64,000 nt of DNA from an uncultured Commensalibacter sp. (GTDB lineage Bacteria; Pseudomonadota; Alphaproteobacteria; Acetobacterales; Acetobacteraceae). Below, one piece after another: positions 34,727-44,353 of the stretch (the first letter of the stretch is position 1; every line of letters starts with the position of its first letter). The translations under genes and the position numbers were made by a program. The notes beneath the pieces are model-generated. The model was not told the origin of the DNA, did no database searches, and saw nothing but the letters and a program-made list of their open reading frames with translations. Where the stretch lies: the NCBI GenBank assembly GCA_945266285.1, contig CALYOP010000001.1:372001-436000 (forward strand), written 5' to 3'.

Positions 34727-36817
34727 ATGATTAAATTTTTCCATTCCGTTAATTTTACACCTTTTGTTCCTTTTTGGTTGCTGATTACACTAGCATTACT
34801 TTGTTTGGCGATCCTGATCTTTAGTATCCTAAGAAGTGGAAAAGGTATCTTTTGGCGGTTATGCACCTGTATTATTTTTCTGTTATGGCTTACGGGTCCT
34901 GTCTTGATTCAAGAGAACAAAAAACTTTCACCTGAAACAGTTCTCATTATTGAAGATCATTCTGAATCCATGAAACTGGATGAACGCTTTGCTATTATGC
35001 AACGAACCATTAATTCAATTCGTGATCATCTCCCGTCTAATGTGACCGCAAAAATTACTACAATAAATAATCAGAACCGCGAAGGAACGCGTTTATTACC
35101 CACTTTAGAACAAAGTTTAAGTGAAATACCTAATGATCAACTTGCTGGTGTTATTATAATCACAGATGGGCAAATTAAGGACGTTCCTAATATTTTGCCG
35201 CCAGCATTTTATATGCAAAAAAATAATATTTTACCGGTACACGTATTGCTGACTGCATCTCATGAGCAAACGGATCGAAGACTACGTATACTACAAGCAG
35301 CCCCTTATGCCATGGTAGGTAAATCGACAAATATTCGTGTTCAGGCTGATGATGTTGGAACAGGTAATTCCAACGCCATACTTACTTTGTCACAAGAAGA
35401 TCACCCGCCAATTACTTATCCTATTTCTATTGGCACGCCCAAAGACATCGCCATTCCCATTACCCATACCGGTAATACCTTGGTCCATTTATCTGTTTCA
35501 TCGCTTAAAAATGAAGCATCGCTTATCAATAACCAACAAATTATACGAATCAACGGTGTTCGAGATAAATTAAAAGTGCTTCTTATTTCTGGAACGCCCA
35601 ATCAAGGAGAACGTGTCTGGCGACGTTTATTAAAATCCGATCCATCGGTAGAATTAGTTCATTTTACGATTTTACGATCAGCTGAGCAGGATGATAATAC
35701 GCCTTTATCGGATCTGGCGCTTATTCCTTTTCCAGTAAATGAGCTTTTCCAGGAAAAGATCAAATTATTTGATTTAATTATTCTTGATGGTTTTGAAAAT
35801 CGCTATACATTACCCAACCTCTATCTTCAAAACATTGTTAATTATGTCAATAATGGCGGTGGGCTTTTGGTCATTGCAGGACCTGAATTTATAAGTCCGT
35901 TCTCTCTTCAAAATTCGCCTTTGGGAAGTATTCTTCCTGCACATATATCTTCGGAAAATAATCTTTTAGAACAACCTTTCCAACCACAATTAACCGATAT
36001 CGGCCGTCGTCATCCGGTAACGGAAAAACTTTCTATGGATGATCATTCAGCTTCTTTAGGGGGATTTTGGTATCGATATTTAAAAGCGAATCAAGTTGAT
36101 GGTAATGTATTAATGCAAACGCCTGATAAATCACCTTTATTGGTATTAAAACAGGTTCATCAAGGACGTATTGCTTTACTTCTTTCGGATCAGATATGGC
36201 TATGGTCACGTGAACAAAAAGGCGGACCGCAAGCTGAACTTTTAAGACGATTGTCGCACTGGTTAATGAAAGAACCAGAACTCGAGACACAACGGCTTTC
36301 TGCTGATATTCAAGATGGAAAGCTGCAATTCCAATGGCACGACATCAACAGCCGTCAAGATAATCTTTTTACAATTACGGCACCAGATGGAAAAACCCAA
36401 ACAATACAACTTAAAACCGATCAAAATGGGTTTTCCGAAGCAACCATTCCTGCACAATCTATAGGTCTTTGGAAGGTGAGCAATGATACGCATACGGTTT
36501 ATGCGGCTCCCCATCCTTCTGATCAAGAGGAATTTAATGAGTTACAGGTTACCGGTAACAAATTTCAAACGCTTGTTCAAAAAAAGCAAGCTTTTATTCA
36601 TTGGTTAGGTGATTATGAAAATCAATTAAATATCCCTGCCATTCATCTGACTGAAATTGGGAAATCTCCAGCAGGGAAAAACTGGATTGGCCTACCAAAA
36701 CGTACGATCTATTCTATTACGGATCAATCCACTTACCCCATTCTTCCCAATTGGGCAGCTTTATTATTTGGTTTCGGATGTCTAATTCTTGCCTGGTATC
36801 GCGAAAGTAGACTATAA
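34727..36817 (+). CDS. Membrane protein with vWA-like and amidotransferase-like domains
   Basis: A 696-residue protein of unknown function. Two N-terminal membrane segments (WLLITLALLCLAILIFSIL and LCTCIIFLLWLTGPVLI) are followed by a vWA-like domain in which TVLIIEDHSESMKLDE keeps an intact DxSxS metal site and GVIIITDGQ resembles the TDG strand. A class I glutamine-amidotransferase-like fold lies at about 280-400 (KVLLISGTPNQG, NYVNNGGGLLVIAGPEF) but the catalytic Cys is not apparent. One C-terminal membrane segment ends the protein (WAALLFGFGCLILAWY). The bulk should face the periplasm. It follows the DUF4159 gene by 16 bases. Confidence 0.86.
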   Translation: MIKFFHSVNFTPFVPFWLLITLALLCLAILIFSILRSGKGIFWRLCTCIIFLLWLTGPVLIQENKKLSPETVLIIEDHSESMKLDERFAIMQRTINSIRDHLPSNVTAKITTINNQNREGTRLLPTLEQSLSEIPNDQLAGVIIITDGQIKDVPNILPPAFYMQKNNILPVHVLLTASHEQTDRRLRILQAAPYAMVGKSTNIRVQADDVGTGNSNAILTLSQEDHPPITYPISIGTPKDIAIPITHTGNTLVHLSVSSLKNEASLINNQQIIRINGVRDKLKVLLISGTPNQGERVWRRLLKSDPSVELVHFTILRSAEQDDNTPLSDLALIPFPVNELFQEKIKLFDLIILDGFENRYTLPNLYLQNIVNYVNNGGGLLVIAGPEFISPFSLQNSPLGSILPAHISSENNLLEQPFQPQLTDIGRRHPVTEKLSMDDHSASLGGFWYRYLKANQVDGNVLMQTPDKSPLLVLKQVHQGRIALLLSDQIWLWSREQKGGPQAELLRRLSHWLMKEPELETQRLSADIQDGKLQFQWHDINSRQDNLFTITAPDGKTQTIQLKTDQNGFSEATIPAQSIGLWKVSNDTHTVYAAPHPSDQEEFNELQVTGNKFQTLVQKKQAFIHWLGDYENQLNIPAIHLTEIGKSPAGKNWIGLPKRTIYSITDQSTYPILPNWAALLFGFGCLILAWYRESRL

Positions 36818-36890
36818 TGATTTTCTTGGATGTCGATACTTGATTGATTATGTATAAACAACCAAGGTTAAACGATTAATTTCTAATTCT

Positions 36891-37478
36891 ATGAGAATTA
36901 TTCCTATGATCTATCGTCATCGCTTCGGATTATTTTTTTCTTGTTTAATGGCTTCTGTTTTTTACAGTTGGAACGCTTTTGCCGTTCCAATGATGGAAGA
37001 AAATTCAGATAAGCATCATAAACATGCACCTGTTCCCCAATCAAATGATGAGCAGGAAGATAATCCTTCTCTCAAAGATGATACTAATCCTACTCAATCT
37101 TTATTCAACGCCATTAATGCTGGTCGTTTGAATGAAGCAAAGGATGCTTTGAATCGTGGAGCCGATTTAAGAGCAAAAAATGTATTAGGACAAACACCAT
37201 TAGATATGTCGATTGATCTTAACCGGGACCGCATCACCTTCCTTCTATTATCTATGAGAGGTTACGATAACTCCCCACAAAGCCTAATGACCAGCACAAC
37301 ATCAACATCCAGTAAACATTCTGGAATTGATATGAAAAATGGCAAGGGCCACCTTTCAGTTCATGGGAAAAGCAATAAACATATTTACACAAAAAATCAG
37401 ACCCAACAACCACGTTATGGTTCTGATAACGGTGTTGCGAAACCGGAAATCGGTTTCTTAGGTTTTGGTCCTAGCTAA
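36891..37478 (+). CDS. Exported protein with a short ankyrin repeat region
   Basis: I do not recognise a named family. A signal peptide is clear (LFFSCLMASVFYSWNAFA, cleavage near residue 31), so the mature protein is periplasmic or secreted. Residues about 65-120 form one to two ankyrin repeats (SLFNAINAGRLNEAKDALNR, GADLRAKNVLGQTPLDMSID). The flanks are low in complexity: acidic and His-rich before, Ser/Thr/Gly/Lys-rich after. It begins 73 bases after the vWA protein and may belong to the same transcript. The convergent ccrM gene ends 10 bases beyond it. Confidence 0.8.
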   Translation: MRIIPMIYRHRFGLFFSCLMASVFYSWNAFAVPMMEENSDKHHKHAPVPQSNDEQEDNPSLKDDTNPTQSLFNAINAGRLNEAKDALNRGADLRAKNVLGQTPLDMSIDLNRDRITFLLLSMRGYDNSPQSLMTSTTSTSSKHSGIDMKNGKGHLSVHGKSNKHIYTKNQTQQPRYGSDNGVAKPEIGFLGFGPS

Positions 37479-37488
37479 ATCAATCTAA

Positions 37489-38589
37489 TTAGGTTCGAGC
37501 CTGTTTAATCGTATTAAATTCTGTCCGCAAAACATCAAGTGGCATGAGTTCGTTGTTGCGTTCAAAATGCCAAAATGTCCAACCATTACAGGATGGTGCG
37601 TTGGTTAATATTGCACCAAGTTTGTGAATAGAACCTCTTTGATTTCCGCTAATTAAAGTACTATCGGAAGTTACCGTTGCATAAACACGACGTTGACGAT
37701 CCATCAACAAAGTACCAGGTGATATAAAACCTTGTTCGATTAACACACCAAAAGGAACTTTTACGATTTCCCTTTTAGGCGGTGTAATTTTGATATCTTC
37801 AATCGATAACGGTTTTTCGTTTTGTACACGTTTTTGAGCTGCTTTTACGTAATCTGGATGCCGTTCAATTCCTATAAAACGACGTTGCAATCGTTTTGCC
37901 ACCGCTAAGGTGGTACCAGTGCCTGAAAAAGGATCAAGCACGACATCATCAATATTCGTCGATGCTAATAAAATCCGATATAATAAGCTTTCGGGTTTCT
38001 GTGTAGGATGAAGTTTCAACCCATGTTCATTCTTTAAACGCTCATTTCCCGTACAAAGTGGTAAAAACCAATCTGAACGCATCTGTAAATCGTCATTAAG
38101 CGATTTCATGGCCTGATAATTAAAACGATAACGGCTATCTGAACCTTTAGCTGCCCAAATTAATGTTTCATGCGCATTGGTAAATCTTCTTCCTTTAAAA
38201 TTCGGCATAGGATTAGATTTACGCCAAATAATATCATTTAATATCCAGAAATTCATATCTTGCAGAATTGTACCCAGACGAAAAATATTATGGTAAGATC
38301 CAATAACCCAAATCGTTCCGTCTTTTCGCAATAAACGATGGCATTCAGCAAGCCATCCGCGACAAAACTGATCATAAGCGGCAAAGCTTTGAAATTTATC
38401 CCATTCTTCAGTTACGCCATCGACCAAAGTATCATCAGGTCTCCGTAACTCTCCCTGAAGCTGCAAATTATAAGGCGGATCTGCAAAAATACAGTCTACG
38501 GATGCTGACGGCAATTGCCGCATCACTTGAATACATTCCCCACTCAAAATACGATCTAAAGGAAGATCCAATAAAACAGCACCACTCAT
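37489..38589 (-). CDS. ccrM: CcrM-type adenine-N6 DNA methyltransferase (expected target GANTC)
   Basis: An orphan beta-class methyltransferase that in alphaproteobacteria methylates GANTC and links replication to gene expression. The catalytic motif IV is DCIFADPPYNLQLQGEL near residue 30, followed by the target-recognition region, and the SAM motif VLDPFSGTGTTLAVAKRLQR near 220; this order is that of the beta class. The C-terminal 85 residues (FGVLIEQGFISPGTLLMDRQ, HKLGAILTNAPSCNGWTFWH) are the RAMA-type domain of CcrM proteins. No restriction gene is adjacent. The ATG overlaps the rnhB stop (ATGA), so translation is probably coupled. Specificity is inferred from family resemblance. Confidence 0.93.
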   Translation of the reverse strand: MSGAVLLDLPLDRILSGECIQVMRQLPSASVDCIFADPPYNLQLQGELRRPDDTLVDGVTEEWDKFQSFAAYDQFCRGWLAECHRLLRKDGTIWVIGSYHNIFRLGTILQDMNFWILNDIIWRKSNPMPNFKGRRFTNAHETLIWAAKGSDSRYRFNYQAMKSLNDDLQMRSDWFLPLCTGNERLKNEHGLKLHPTQKPESLLYRILLASTNIDDVVLDPFSGTGTTLAVAKRLQRRFIGIERHPDYVKAAQKRVQNEKPLSIEDIKITPPKREIVKVPFGVLIEQGFISPGTLLMDRQRRVYATVTSDSTLISGNQRGSIHKLGAILTNAPSCNGWTFWHFERNNELMPLDVLRTEFNTIKQART

Positions 38590-39239
38590 AAACTATTCGG
38601 CATCTTTACCGCCCCATATTTAAATTGACAGATTTCAAATGATAGTTGTTTGATAGAAAGAAAACTTTGACGATGATGCGGGCATATTCCATATCGTTCT
38701 AAAGCTTGTCGATGGTTCAATGTGGGATAACCTGCATTTTGTTCCCAGCCATATTGTGTCCATTTCCGTGATAAACGTTGCATTAGGCGATCGCGCGTAA
38801 CCTTAGCGATAATAGAAGCTGCTGCAATGGAAAAAGAAAGACCGTCTCCTTTGATAATAGCATGGGTAATACATTCAAAATCAGGAGCAAATTTTCCATC
38901 AATAAATATCAATTTGGGTTTGGGCGACAGCTTTTGCACTGCGCGCTGCATAGCCAAAAAGGTGGCATTTCTAATATTAAGATGCGTAATTTCATGCACG
39001 GATGCGGCTGCAATTCCTATTTGGATTTTAGGAAGTATCTTAAGACGTTCGTATATTTGTTCTCTTATGCTTGATTTTATCTTTTTTGAATCATCCAAAA
39101 GACAAGCAAGATCACGAGGTATTTCTTGTCCAAACATCACGGCAGCGGCCACAACAGGCCCTGCGATAGGCCCTACTCCGACTTCATCGACACCTGCAAT
39201 ATGGAAAATTTGTTTTGATTCTAATAAATGATTTTGCAT
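38586..39239 (-). CDS. rnhB: Ribonuclease HII
   Basis: Cleaves RNA in RNA-DNA hybrids and single embedded ribonucleotides. The acidic catalytic residues are present: AGVDEVG (Asp, Glu; about residue 17), FIDGKF (Asp) and IKGDGLSFSIAAASIIAKVT (Asp). The glycine-arginine-glycine motif that follows the first pair reads GVG here (GTA codon in place of an Arg codon), described under findings. ATG 39239 has AAGGAA just upstream; a TTG at 39269 would add 10 residues. ATG 39239 lies at the edge of an 8-bp hairpin. The stop overlaps the ccrM start. Confidence 0.94.
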   Translation of the reverse strand: MQNHLLESKQIFHIAGVDEVGVGPIAGPVVAAAVMFGQEIPRDLACLLDDSKKIKSSIREQIYERLKILPKIQIGIAAASVHEITHLNIRNATFLAMQRAVQKLSPKPKLIFIDGKFAPDFECITHAIIKGDGLSFSIAAASIIAKVTRDRLMQRLSRKWTQYGWEQNAGYPTLNHRQALERYGICPHHRQSFLSIKQLSFEICQFKYGAVKMPNSL

Positions 39240-39275
39240 CGTTTCCTTCCGAAACGATACTATACTCAACGAGTC
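39238..39275 (-). promoter_or_regulatory. Start-codon hairpin and GANTC site ahead of rnhB-ccrM
   Basis: On the reverse strand ATCGTTTC, loop GGAAG, GAAACGAT forms a perfect 8-bp hairpin (39238-39258). It contains the Shine-Dalgarno-like GGAAGGA and the first two bases of the start codon. A GAGTC, which matches GANTC, lies 13 bases further upstream (39271-39275). Methylation of leader GANTC sites affects ccrM in Caulobacter; a similar role here is inference. Confidence 0.45.
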
Positions 39276-39312
39276 GCAAAGGATAGAGGAAAAATAACAC
39301 AGATAAAAAAAA

Positions 39313-39345
39313 GCTGCTAAACCGATTAAAAACCCGTTTAGCAGC
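39313..39345 (-). terminator. Rho-independent terminator of the small membrane-protein gene
   Basis: A perfect 10-bp stem GCTGCTAAAC/GTTTAGCAGC with a 13-base loop. On the reverse strand it follows the stop of the 75-residue gene by about 30 bases and is followed by eight T in a row. Confidence 0.88.
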
Positions 39346-39374
39346 CTGTCTTAATAATGCTATATTCGAAGCAA

Positions 39375-39602
39375 TTATTTTGCCTTACGACAACAACAAC
39401 CTTTAAGCATCCATGCCAAAATCATACCAGCGAAACTTGCCAAACCTAAAGATAATAATGGCCGGTCACGAACAAAATTCACCACGCATTCCATTTTACC
39501 TTCTTCACCGTAGAGTTTGGTGAATTCATCTTCAGCCATATCAGCAAAGTCATTCAGTTTGTCGCCGAATTCTTTTCCAGCTTCTTTTATTTCATCGCTC
39601 AT
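39375..39602 (-). CDS. Small membrane-anchored protein, DUF883/YqjD-like
   Basis: A 75-residue protein with an acidic, helical N-terminal half (EIKEAGKEFGDKLNDFADMA) and one C-terminal membrane segment (LLSLGLASFAGMILAWML) ending in GCCCRKAK. The DRPLLSLGLAS junction resembles the DUF883/ElaB-YqjD family of inner-membrane proteins, some of which bind ribosomes in stationary phase in E. coli; the match is weak and the function here is unknown. Three consecutive cysteines at the membrane edge could be acylated or bind metal. It has its own terminator, so it is a separate unit from rnhB-ccrM. Confidence 0.75.
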   Translation of the reverse strand: MSDEIKEAGKEFGDKLNDFADMAEDEFTKLYGEEGKMECVVNFVRDRPLLSLGLASFAGMILAWMLKGCCCRKAK

Positions 39603-39952
39603 AACCAGTTCCTTATTATTTTGGAGTTTATAGAATAAATTTAGACTTTTATTGTATCATGCTGTTTCGTTTTTATAAAGGTTATCCTGTTAACCCTTTG
39701 TAAACAATAACATCTTGATATCCATTCCCTGATTTGTTGATTTTTACTAAGAAATGTTGCAGAAGCAAAGAATTTATTGTAACATCATCGAAATTTTTCG
39801 TATTTTAATTATTTGAGAATTAATTTTATGAAGTTGTCAAATATTTTGTGTAGCACTTATTGAAATCTAATTATTTAAGTCAATATGAAATACTAAAACT
39901 ATAGAACCCTAATTTCCCAAAAATATTTTCCTATAGAGAAATTCTTTTAACG
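39603..39952. other. AT-rich intergenic region without a recognisable gene
   Basis: About 350 bases between the divergent small membrane-protein gene and the RND adaptor gene. It must hold promoters for both, but no -35/-10 pair is convincing; TATAGA at 39900-39905 is a possible -10 for the efflux operon. A short imperfect hairpin (AAGGTTA/TAACCCTT, about 39677-39699) is the only visible structure. No regulator gene for the efflux system is encoded next to it. Confidence 0.5.
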
Positions 39953-41158
39953 ATGTTACCGCCTGCTAACCCAAAAGAGGTCATAAAACAACTACAATCT
40001 TCATCTAAAAGACGTCTCTTTTTGAAGAATTTTTTTCTGTTTCTAATCGTCATCGTTACGGTTATTGTTATTCTTCGTGTATTTACATCTTTAATATTTA
40101 GCCAAAATAAACAAATTTCCTCTTTCCCCCAACCGGTTGCTGTCACAACGACAAAACAAACTGACGTTCCCGTTGTTCTCACCGAATTAGGAACCGTAAT
40201 ACCGATTACTAATGTCACAATACAGAGTAGAGTTTCAGGCTATCTTCAAGAAGTTTATTTCACCGAAGGCCAAGAAGTTAAAAAAGATGACTTATTGGCT
40301 TTAATAGATCCGCGTCCTTATGAAGCATTAAAGGCTCAATATGAAGGAACGCTTGCATCGGATATTGCATTATTAAAACAAGCACAATTAGACAACAACC
40401 GTTATCAAACCTTGCTCAAACAAAAAAGTATTGCTGTCATGACAGCACAGGATCAACAATATAAAGTTGCTCAACTTGAAGGTCAGGTCAAAACCGATAA
40501 AGCATTGATTCATCAACAAGAATTGAATATTTTATATAGCCATATCCGCGCGCCTACGGATGGACGCATTGGTATTCGCCAAGTTGATCCTGGAAATTAC
40601 ATTACCGAAGGGCAAAGCGGCGGGCTCGCTGTTTTAACAAAGATGGATCCCATATCCGTAATCTTTACTATTCCAGAAAACAAAATAAGTACTGTGTTAG
40701 AAGAATTACAAAGCGGAATTTCGCTCACCGTGGATGCATGGAATAGTGATAATACAAAAAAACTCGCTTCGGGAAAAGTCAGTGTTGTAGACAGCCAATT
40801 AGATACATCAACGGGTACTATTCGTTTACGTGCCATTTTTGATAATAAGGATTGGAAACTATTTCCCAATCAATTTGTAAATGCACATCTGCTTGTAAAA
40901 ACGCTTAATAATGTCATTATTTTACCCAATAATGCACTACAAACAGGTCCAAACGGACAATTCGTATATGTATTACAAGCTGATGATACGGTTAAGGTAC
41001 AAAATATTAAAGCAGGTTATAATGATGGTGAAAACACCGTTATTCAGTCCGGTCTTAAATCTGGCGAAAAAGTAGTTACCGATGGAATTGATCAATTACG
41101 TGATGGCGCAAAAGTATCCGTACCCGGTGAATCCAAACCTCAAAACCTAAAAGAATAA
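39953..41158 (+). CDS. RND efflux periplasmic adaptor (MdtA-like)
   Basis: Membrane fusion protein that joins RND pumps to an outer-membrane channel. A cytoplasmic basic tail precedes one membrane anchor (FLFLIVIVTVIVILRVFTSL, about residues 25-45). The lipoyl half-motifs are NVTIQSRVSGYLQEVYFTEG and HIRAPTDGRIGIRQVDPGNY, with the alpha-helical hairpin between them and the beta-barrel and membrane-proximal domains after (DPISVIFTIPENKI, LPNNALQTGPNGQFVYVLQ). 401 residues. No strong ribosome binding site precedes the ATG. The two RND pumps and the channel follow in one run, as in mdtABC systems. Confidence 0.92.
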   Translation: MLPPANPKEVIKQLQSSSKRRLFLKNFFLFLIVIVTVIVILRVFTSLIFSQNKQISSFPQPVAVTTTKQTDVPVVLTELGTVIPITNVTIQSRVSGYLQEVYFTEGQEVKKDDLLALIDPRPYEALKAQYEGTLASDIALLKQAQLDNNRYQTLLKQKSIAVMTAQDQQYKVAQLEGQVKTDKALIHQQELNILYSHIRAPTDGRIGIRQVDPGNYITEGQSGGLAVLTKMDPISVIFTIPENKISTVLEELQSGISLTVDAWNSDNTKKLASGKVSVVDSQLDTSTGTIRLRAIFDNKDWKLFPNQFVNAHLLVKTLNNVIILPNNALQTGPNGQFVYVLQADDTVKVQNIKAGYNDGENTVIQSGLKSGEKVVTDGIDQLRDGAKVSVPGESKPQNLKE

Positions 41159-41200
41159 GCATATACTTAATAATTAATTTTTCCTATTGGGCCTTAATTA

Positions 41201-44200
41201 ATGAATCCTTCACGCCTGTTTATTCTGCGTCCGGTAGCCACTACACTTTTAATGTTGGCCATTCTGCTTATGGGGGTGTTGGGTTATCGTTTTTTACCAA
41301 TCTCTGCCCTACCTGAAGTCGATTACCCAACTATTGTCGTTAAAACCTTTTATCCTGGTGCCAGCCCAGAAGTCATGATGACTTCGGTAACAGCACCTTT
41401 AGAAACGCAATTAGGACAAATTGCAGGCCTTGATCAGATGGTGTCCCAGTCTTCGGGTGGGGCCTCAGTAATCACTTTGAAATTCAACTTATCAACCCCG
41501 ATGGATATTGCTTCTCAGGACGTACAAGAAGCACTTAATCAGGCTAACTCCCTATTACCTTCTGATCTACCTACACCACCAACTTATGCAAAAATCAATC
41601 CTGCCGACACACCTATCCTTACATTAGGAATTTCATCGAAAACACTGCCATTAACCGATGTTGAGGATTATATTGATACGCGTCTAGCAGCTAAACTTAG
41701 CCAAATTTCTGGGGTAGGTTTAGTAACTGTTTCTGGTGGTCAGCGTAAAGCCATTCGTGTTCAACTGAATGTTCCTAAACTTACTTCCTATGGTATCGAC
41801 GTCGATAGTATTCGTACCACAATTGGTAATGTCAATGTCAACTCACCAACTGGTACATTCGATGGTCCAGAACGCGCTATTACCTTACAAGTTAATGGAC
41901 AAATTCTATCTATTGATACGCTTTTAAATCAGGTCATTGCCTATAAAAACAATGGTCCTATTCGCCTACGCGATGTCGCTACTATTGTTCAGGGAGCCGA
42001 AAACTCACAGCTTTTAGCATGGTCTAACGAAACGCCGGCATTGATACTTAACGTGCAGCGTCAACCTGGTGCTAATGTGATTGAGGTTGTTAATCACATT
42101 AAAAAAGCATTACCGAAACTAGAAGTATCCCTACCCTTAGGTATTACGATAACACCGCTCACTGATCGCACAATTACAATAAGAGCATCTGTTGAAGATG
42201 TTGAGATAGAATTATTATTATCCATCGTTTTGGTTGTCGTGGTTATTTTCATTTTTCTTAGAAATGCACCGGCAACTATCATTCCCAGTCTTTCTGTACC
42301 ATTATCATTAATTGGTACCCTAGCCGTTATGCATTTAATGCATTTCTCTCTTGATAATCTTTCTTTAATGGCTTTGACCATTGCGACTGGTTTCGTTGTT
42401 GATGATGCTATCGTCATGATAGAAAATATTAGCCGTTATATTGAAATGGGTGAAAACCGTATGGCAGCGGCGCTCAAGGGATCAGAAGAAATCGGCTTTA
42501 CAATTATATCTTTGACGATTTCCTTGATCGCGGTATTGATCCCCTTACTTTTCATGGGCGATGTTATTGGAAGATTATTTTATGAATTCGCTGTAACGCT
42601 TGCCATTACGATTATTATTTCGGCTATTGTTTCTTTAACATTAGTACCTATGCTTTGTGCCCATCTGCTCAAAGAAATCAAACCTCAGCAAAAGAAATCT
42701 TATATCGATTCCATTATCCAAAACATCATTCATAAGTATGATCAAGCACTTGGCGTTGTTTTAAATCATCAACCATTAACATTAATTATCGCTATTAGTA
42801 CCTTGTTATTAACAGCACTTCTAACGCTTTTAATTCCAAAAGGATTTTTCCCTTCTCAAGATACCGGTATTCTTCAAGGTATATCCGTCATGGCCCAATC
42901 TTCATCACTGGATGCCATGGCTCAACGTCAACAAGCCCTTGCCAAGCTGATTTTACAAGACAAAGATGTCGTAAGTCTTTCTTCTTTTATCGGGGTTGAT
43001 GGACAAAATGCGACCTTAAATCAAGGACGTTTTCTTATTAACCTAAAAAGCATGAATAAACGTTCAGAAACGGCTCAGGAGATTGCTGATCGGATCACCA
43101 GAAAAGTCAAAGAAAAGATGATTGGAGCGCAGCTTTTCCTACAAACGGTTCAGGATTTAACATTAGATTCATCGGTTAGCGCCACACAATATCAATTTTT
43201 GGTCGAAAACCCCAACTATAGTGAATTGGAAAAATGGGTTCCTTTATTGATCGAAAAACTAAGCCATGAACCCGCCTTATCAGATGTTACCTCTGATCTC
43301 CAATCCAAAGGATTAGTTGCCAATGTCATTCTTGATCGGACAACGGGTGCGCGTTATTCGATTACACCACAAACGATTGATAACGTACTTTATGATTCCT
43401 TTGGCCAAAGACAGATTTCAACCGTTTATACACAATCCAATCAATATCGTATCATTCTGGAAGCTGACCCTAAATTACAGAAACAACTTTCTTCCCTTCA
43501 TCAACTTTATCTGCCTGGGATCAATGGAAATTCAAGCGAAAGTGCTAGTGGTCCTTCCCGCAAACCAACCAGCGGGTTAGTACCATTATCAAGCGTTGTC
43601 CGCATAGAGCATGGAACGGCACCTTTATTATTAACGCGTTATGGTCAGTTCCCTGCCACTACGATTTCATTCAATGTCACAAAGGGATATTCATTGGGAA
43701 ATGCTACCAATGCTATTTTACGCGTTGAAAAGGAAATAAACTTACCCAATAGTTTTGTTACCGATTTTCAAGGATCAGCAGCGGCATTCCAATCTAGTCT
43801 AGGCAATGAATTATTTTTAGTAATTGCAGCGATCGTTGCTGTTTATATCGTTCTTGGCATTTTATATGAAAGTTTTATTCACCCTATTACCATTTTATCG
43901 ACCTTACCTTCTGCTGCGATTGGTGCTTTAATTGCATTATGGCTGGATGGTAGTGTACTAGATGTTATGGGGATTATTGCGATTGTCCTATTGATTGGAA
44001 TCGTAAAAAAGAACGCAATCATGATGATTGACTTTGCCCTTGAAGCTGAAAGAAAAGAACATAAAAGCCCAACAGAAGCTATTCGTCAGGCAGCCTTACT
44101 TCGTTTTCGACCAATTTTAATGACCACGCTTGCTGCTATGTTTGCAGCTTTGCCAATGATGTTGGGGACAGGTACAGGATTTGAATTACGTCATCCTTTA

Positions 44201-44353
44201 GGTGTTGCCATCTTTTGGGGTTTATTTGCCAGCCAACTATTAACGTTATTTACAACACCGGTAATCTATCTCTACATGGAAAAGCTCAGCTCATGGGGGC
44301 GAAATTTTTCATCAGATTATCGTAAAAACCATACGGTAGGGACAACACGGTAA
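41201..44353 (+). CDS. RND efflux permease, MdtB-like
   Basis: Proton-driven inner-membrane pump of the HAE1 type. The 1050 residues show the duplicated RND plan: N-terminal segment [20 protein letters not shown], a large periplasmic loop, six membrane segments with the proton-relay Asp pair in [17 protein letters not shown] (about residue 400), then the second half with [18 protein letters not shown] (about 935). It lies 42 bases after the adaptor gene, and its stop overlaps the next start by one base. In E. coli, MdtB and MdtC form one mixed trimer; the two proteins here are paralogues in the same order. Confidence 0.94.
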   Translation: MNPSRLFILRPVATTLLMLAILLMGVLGYRFLPISALPEVDYPTIVVKTFYPGASPEVMMTSVTAPLETQLGQIAGLDQMVSQSSGGASVITLKFNLSTPMDIASQDVQEALNQANSLLPSDLPTPPTYAKINPADTPILTLGISSKTLPLTDVEDYIDTRLAAKLSQISGVGLVTVSGGQRKAIRVQLNVPKLTSYGIDVDSIRTTIGNVNVNSPTGTFDGPERAITLQVNGQILSIDTLLNQVIAYKNNGPIRLRDVATIVQGAENSQLLAWSNETPALILNVQRQPGANVIEVVNHIKKALPKLEVSLPLGITITPLTDRTITIRASVEDVEIELLLSIVLVVVVIFIFLRNAPATIIPSLSVPLSLIGTLAVMHLMHFSLDNLSLMALTIATGFVVDDAIVMIENISRYIEMGENRMAAALKGSEEIGFTIISLTISLIAVLIPLLFMGDVIGRLFYEFAVTLAITIIISAIVSLTLVPMLCAHLLKEIKPQQKKSYIDSIIQNIIHKYDQALGVVLNHQPLTLIIAISTLLLTALLTLLIPKGFFPSQDTGILQGISVMAQSSSLDAMAQRQQALAKLILQDKDVVSLSSFIGVDGQNATLNQGRFLINLKSMNKRSETAQEIADRITRKVKEKMIGAQLFLQTVQDLTLDSSVSATQYQFLVENPNYSELEKWVPLLIEKLSHEPALSDVTSDLQSKGLVANVILDRTTGARYSITPQTIDNVLYDSFGQRQISTVYTQSNQYRIILEADPKLQKQLSSLHQLYLPGINGNSSESASGPSRKPTSGLVPLSSVVRIEHGTAPLLLTRYGQFPATTISFNVTKGYSLGNATNAILRVEKEINLPNSFVTDFQGSAAAFQSSLGNELFLVIAAIVAVYIVLGILYESFIHPITILSTLPSAAIGALIALWLDGSVLDVMGIIAIVLLIGIVKKNAIMMIDFALEAERKEHKSPTEAIRQAALLRFRPILMTTLAAMFAALPMMLGTGTGFELRHPLGVAIFWGLFASQLLTLFTTPVIYLYMEKLSSWGRNFSSDYRKNHTVGTTR

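Noticed and set aside
29192-37478. Entirely novel defence island
   Set aside because: The DUF1285, cca, MoxR, DUF58 and DUF4159 genes recur together in many alphaproteobacteria, there is no sign of mobility, and base composition matches the neighbours.
37489-38589. Restriction-modification system around the DNA methyltransferase
   Set aside because: No endonuclease gene is next to it; the RAMA-type C-terminus and rnhB neighbour fit an orphan cell-cycle methyltransferase.
38827-39231. 134-residue open frame on the forward strand opposite rnhB
   Set aside because: Shadow of rnhB codons; the protein has no recognisable features.
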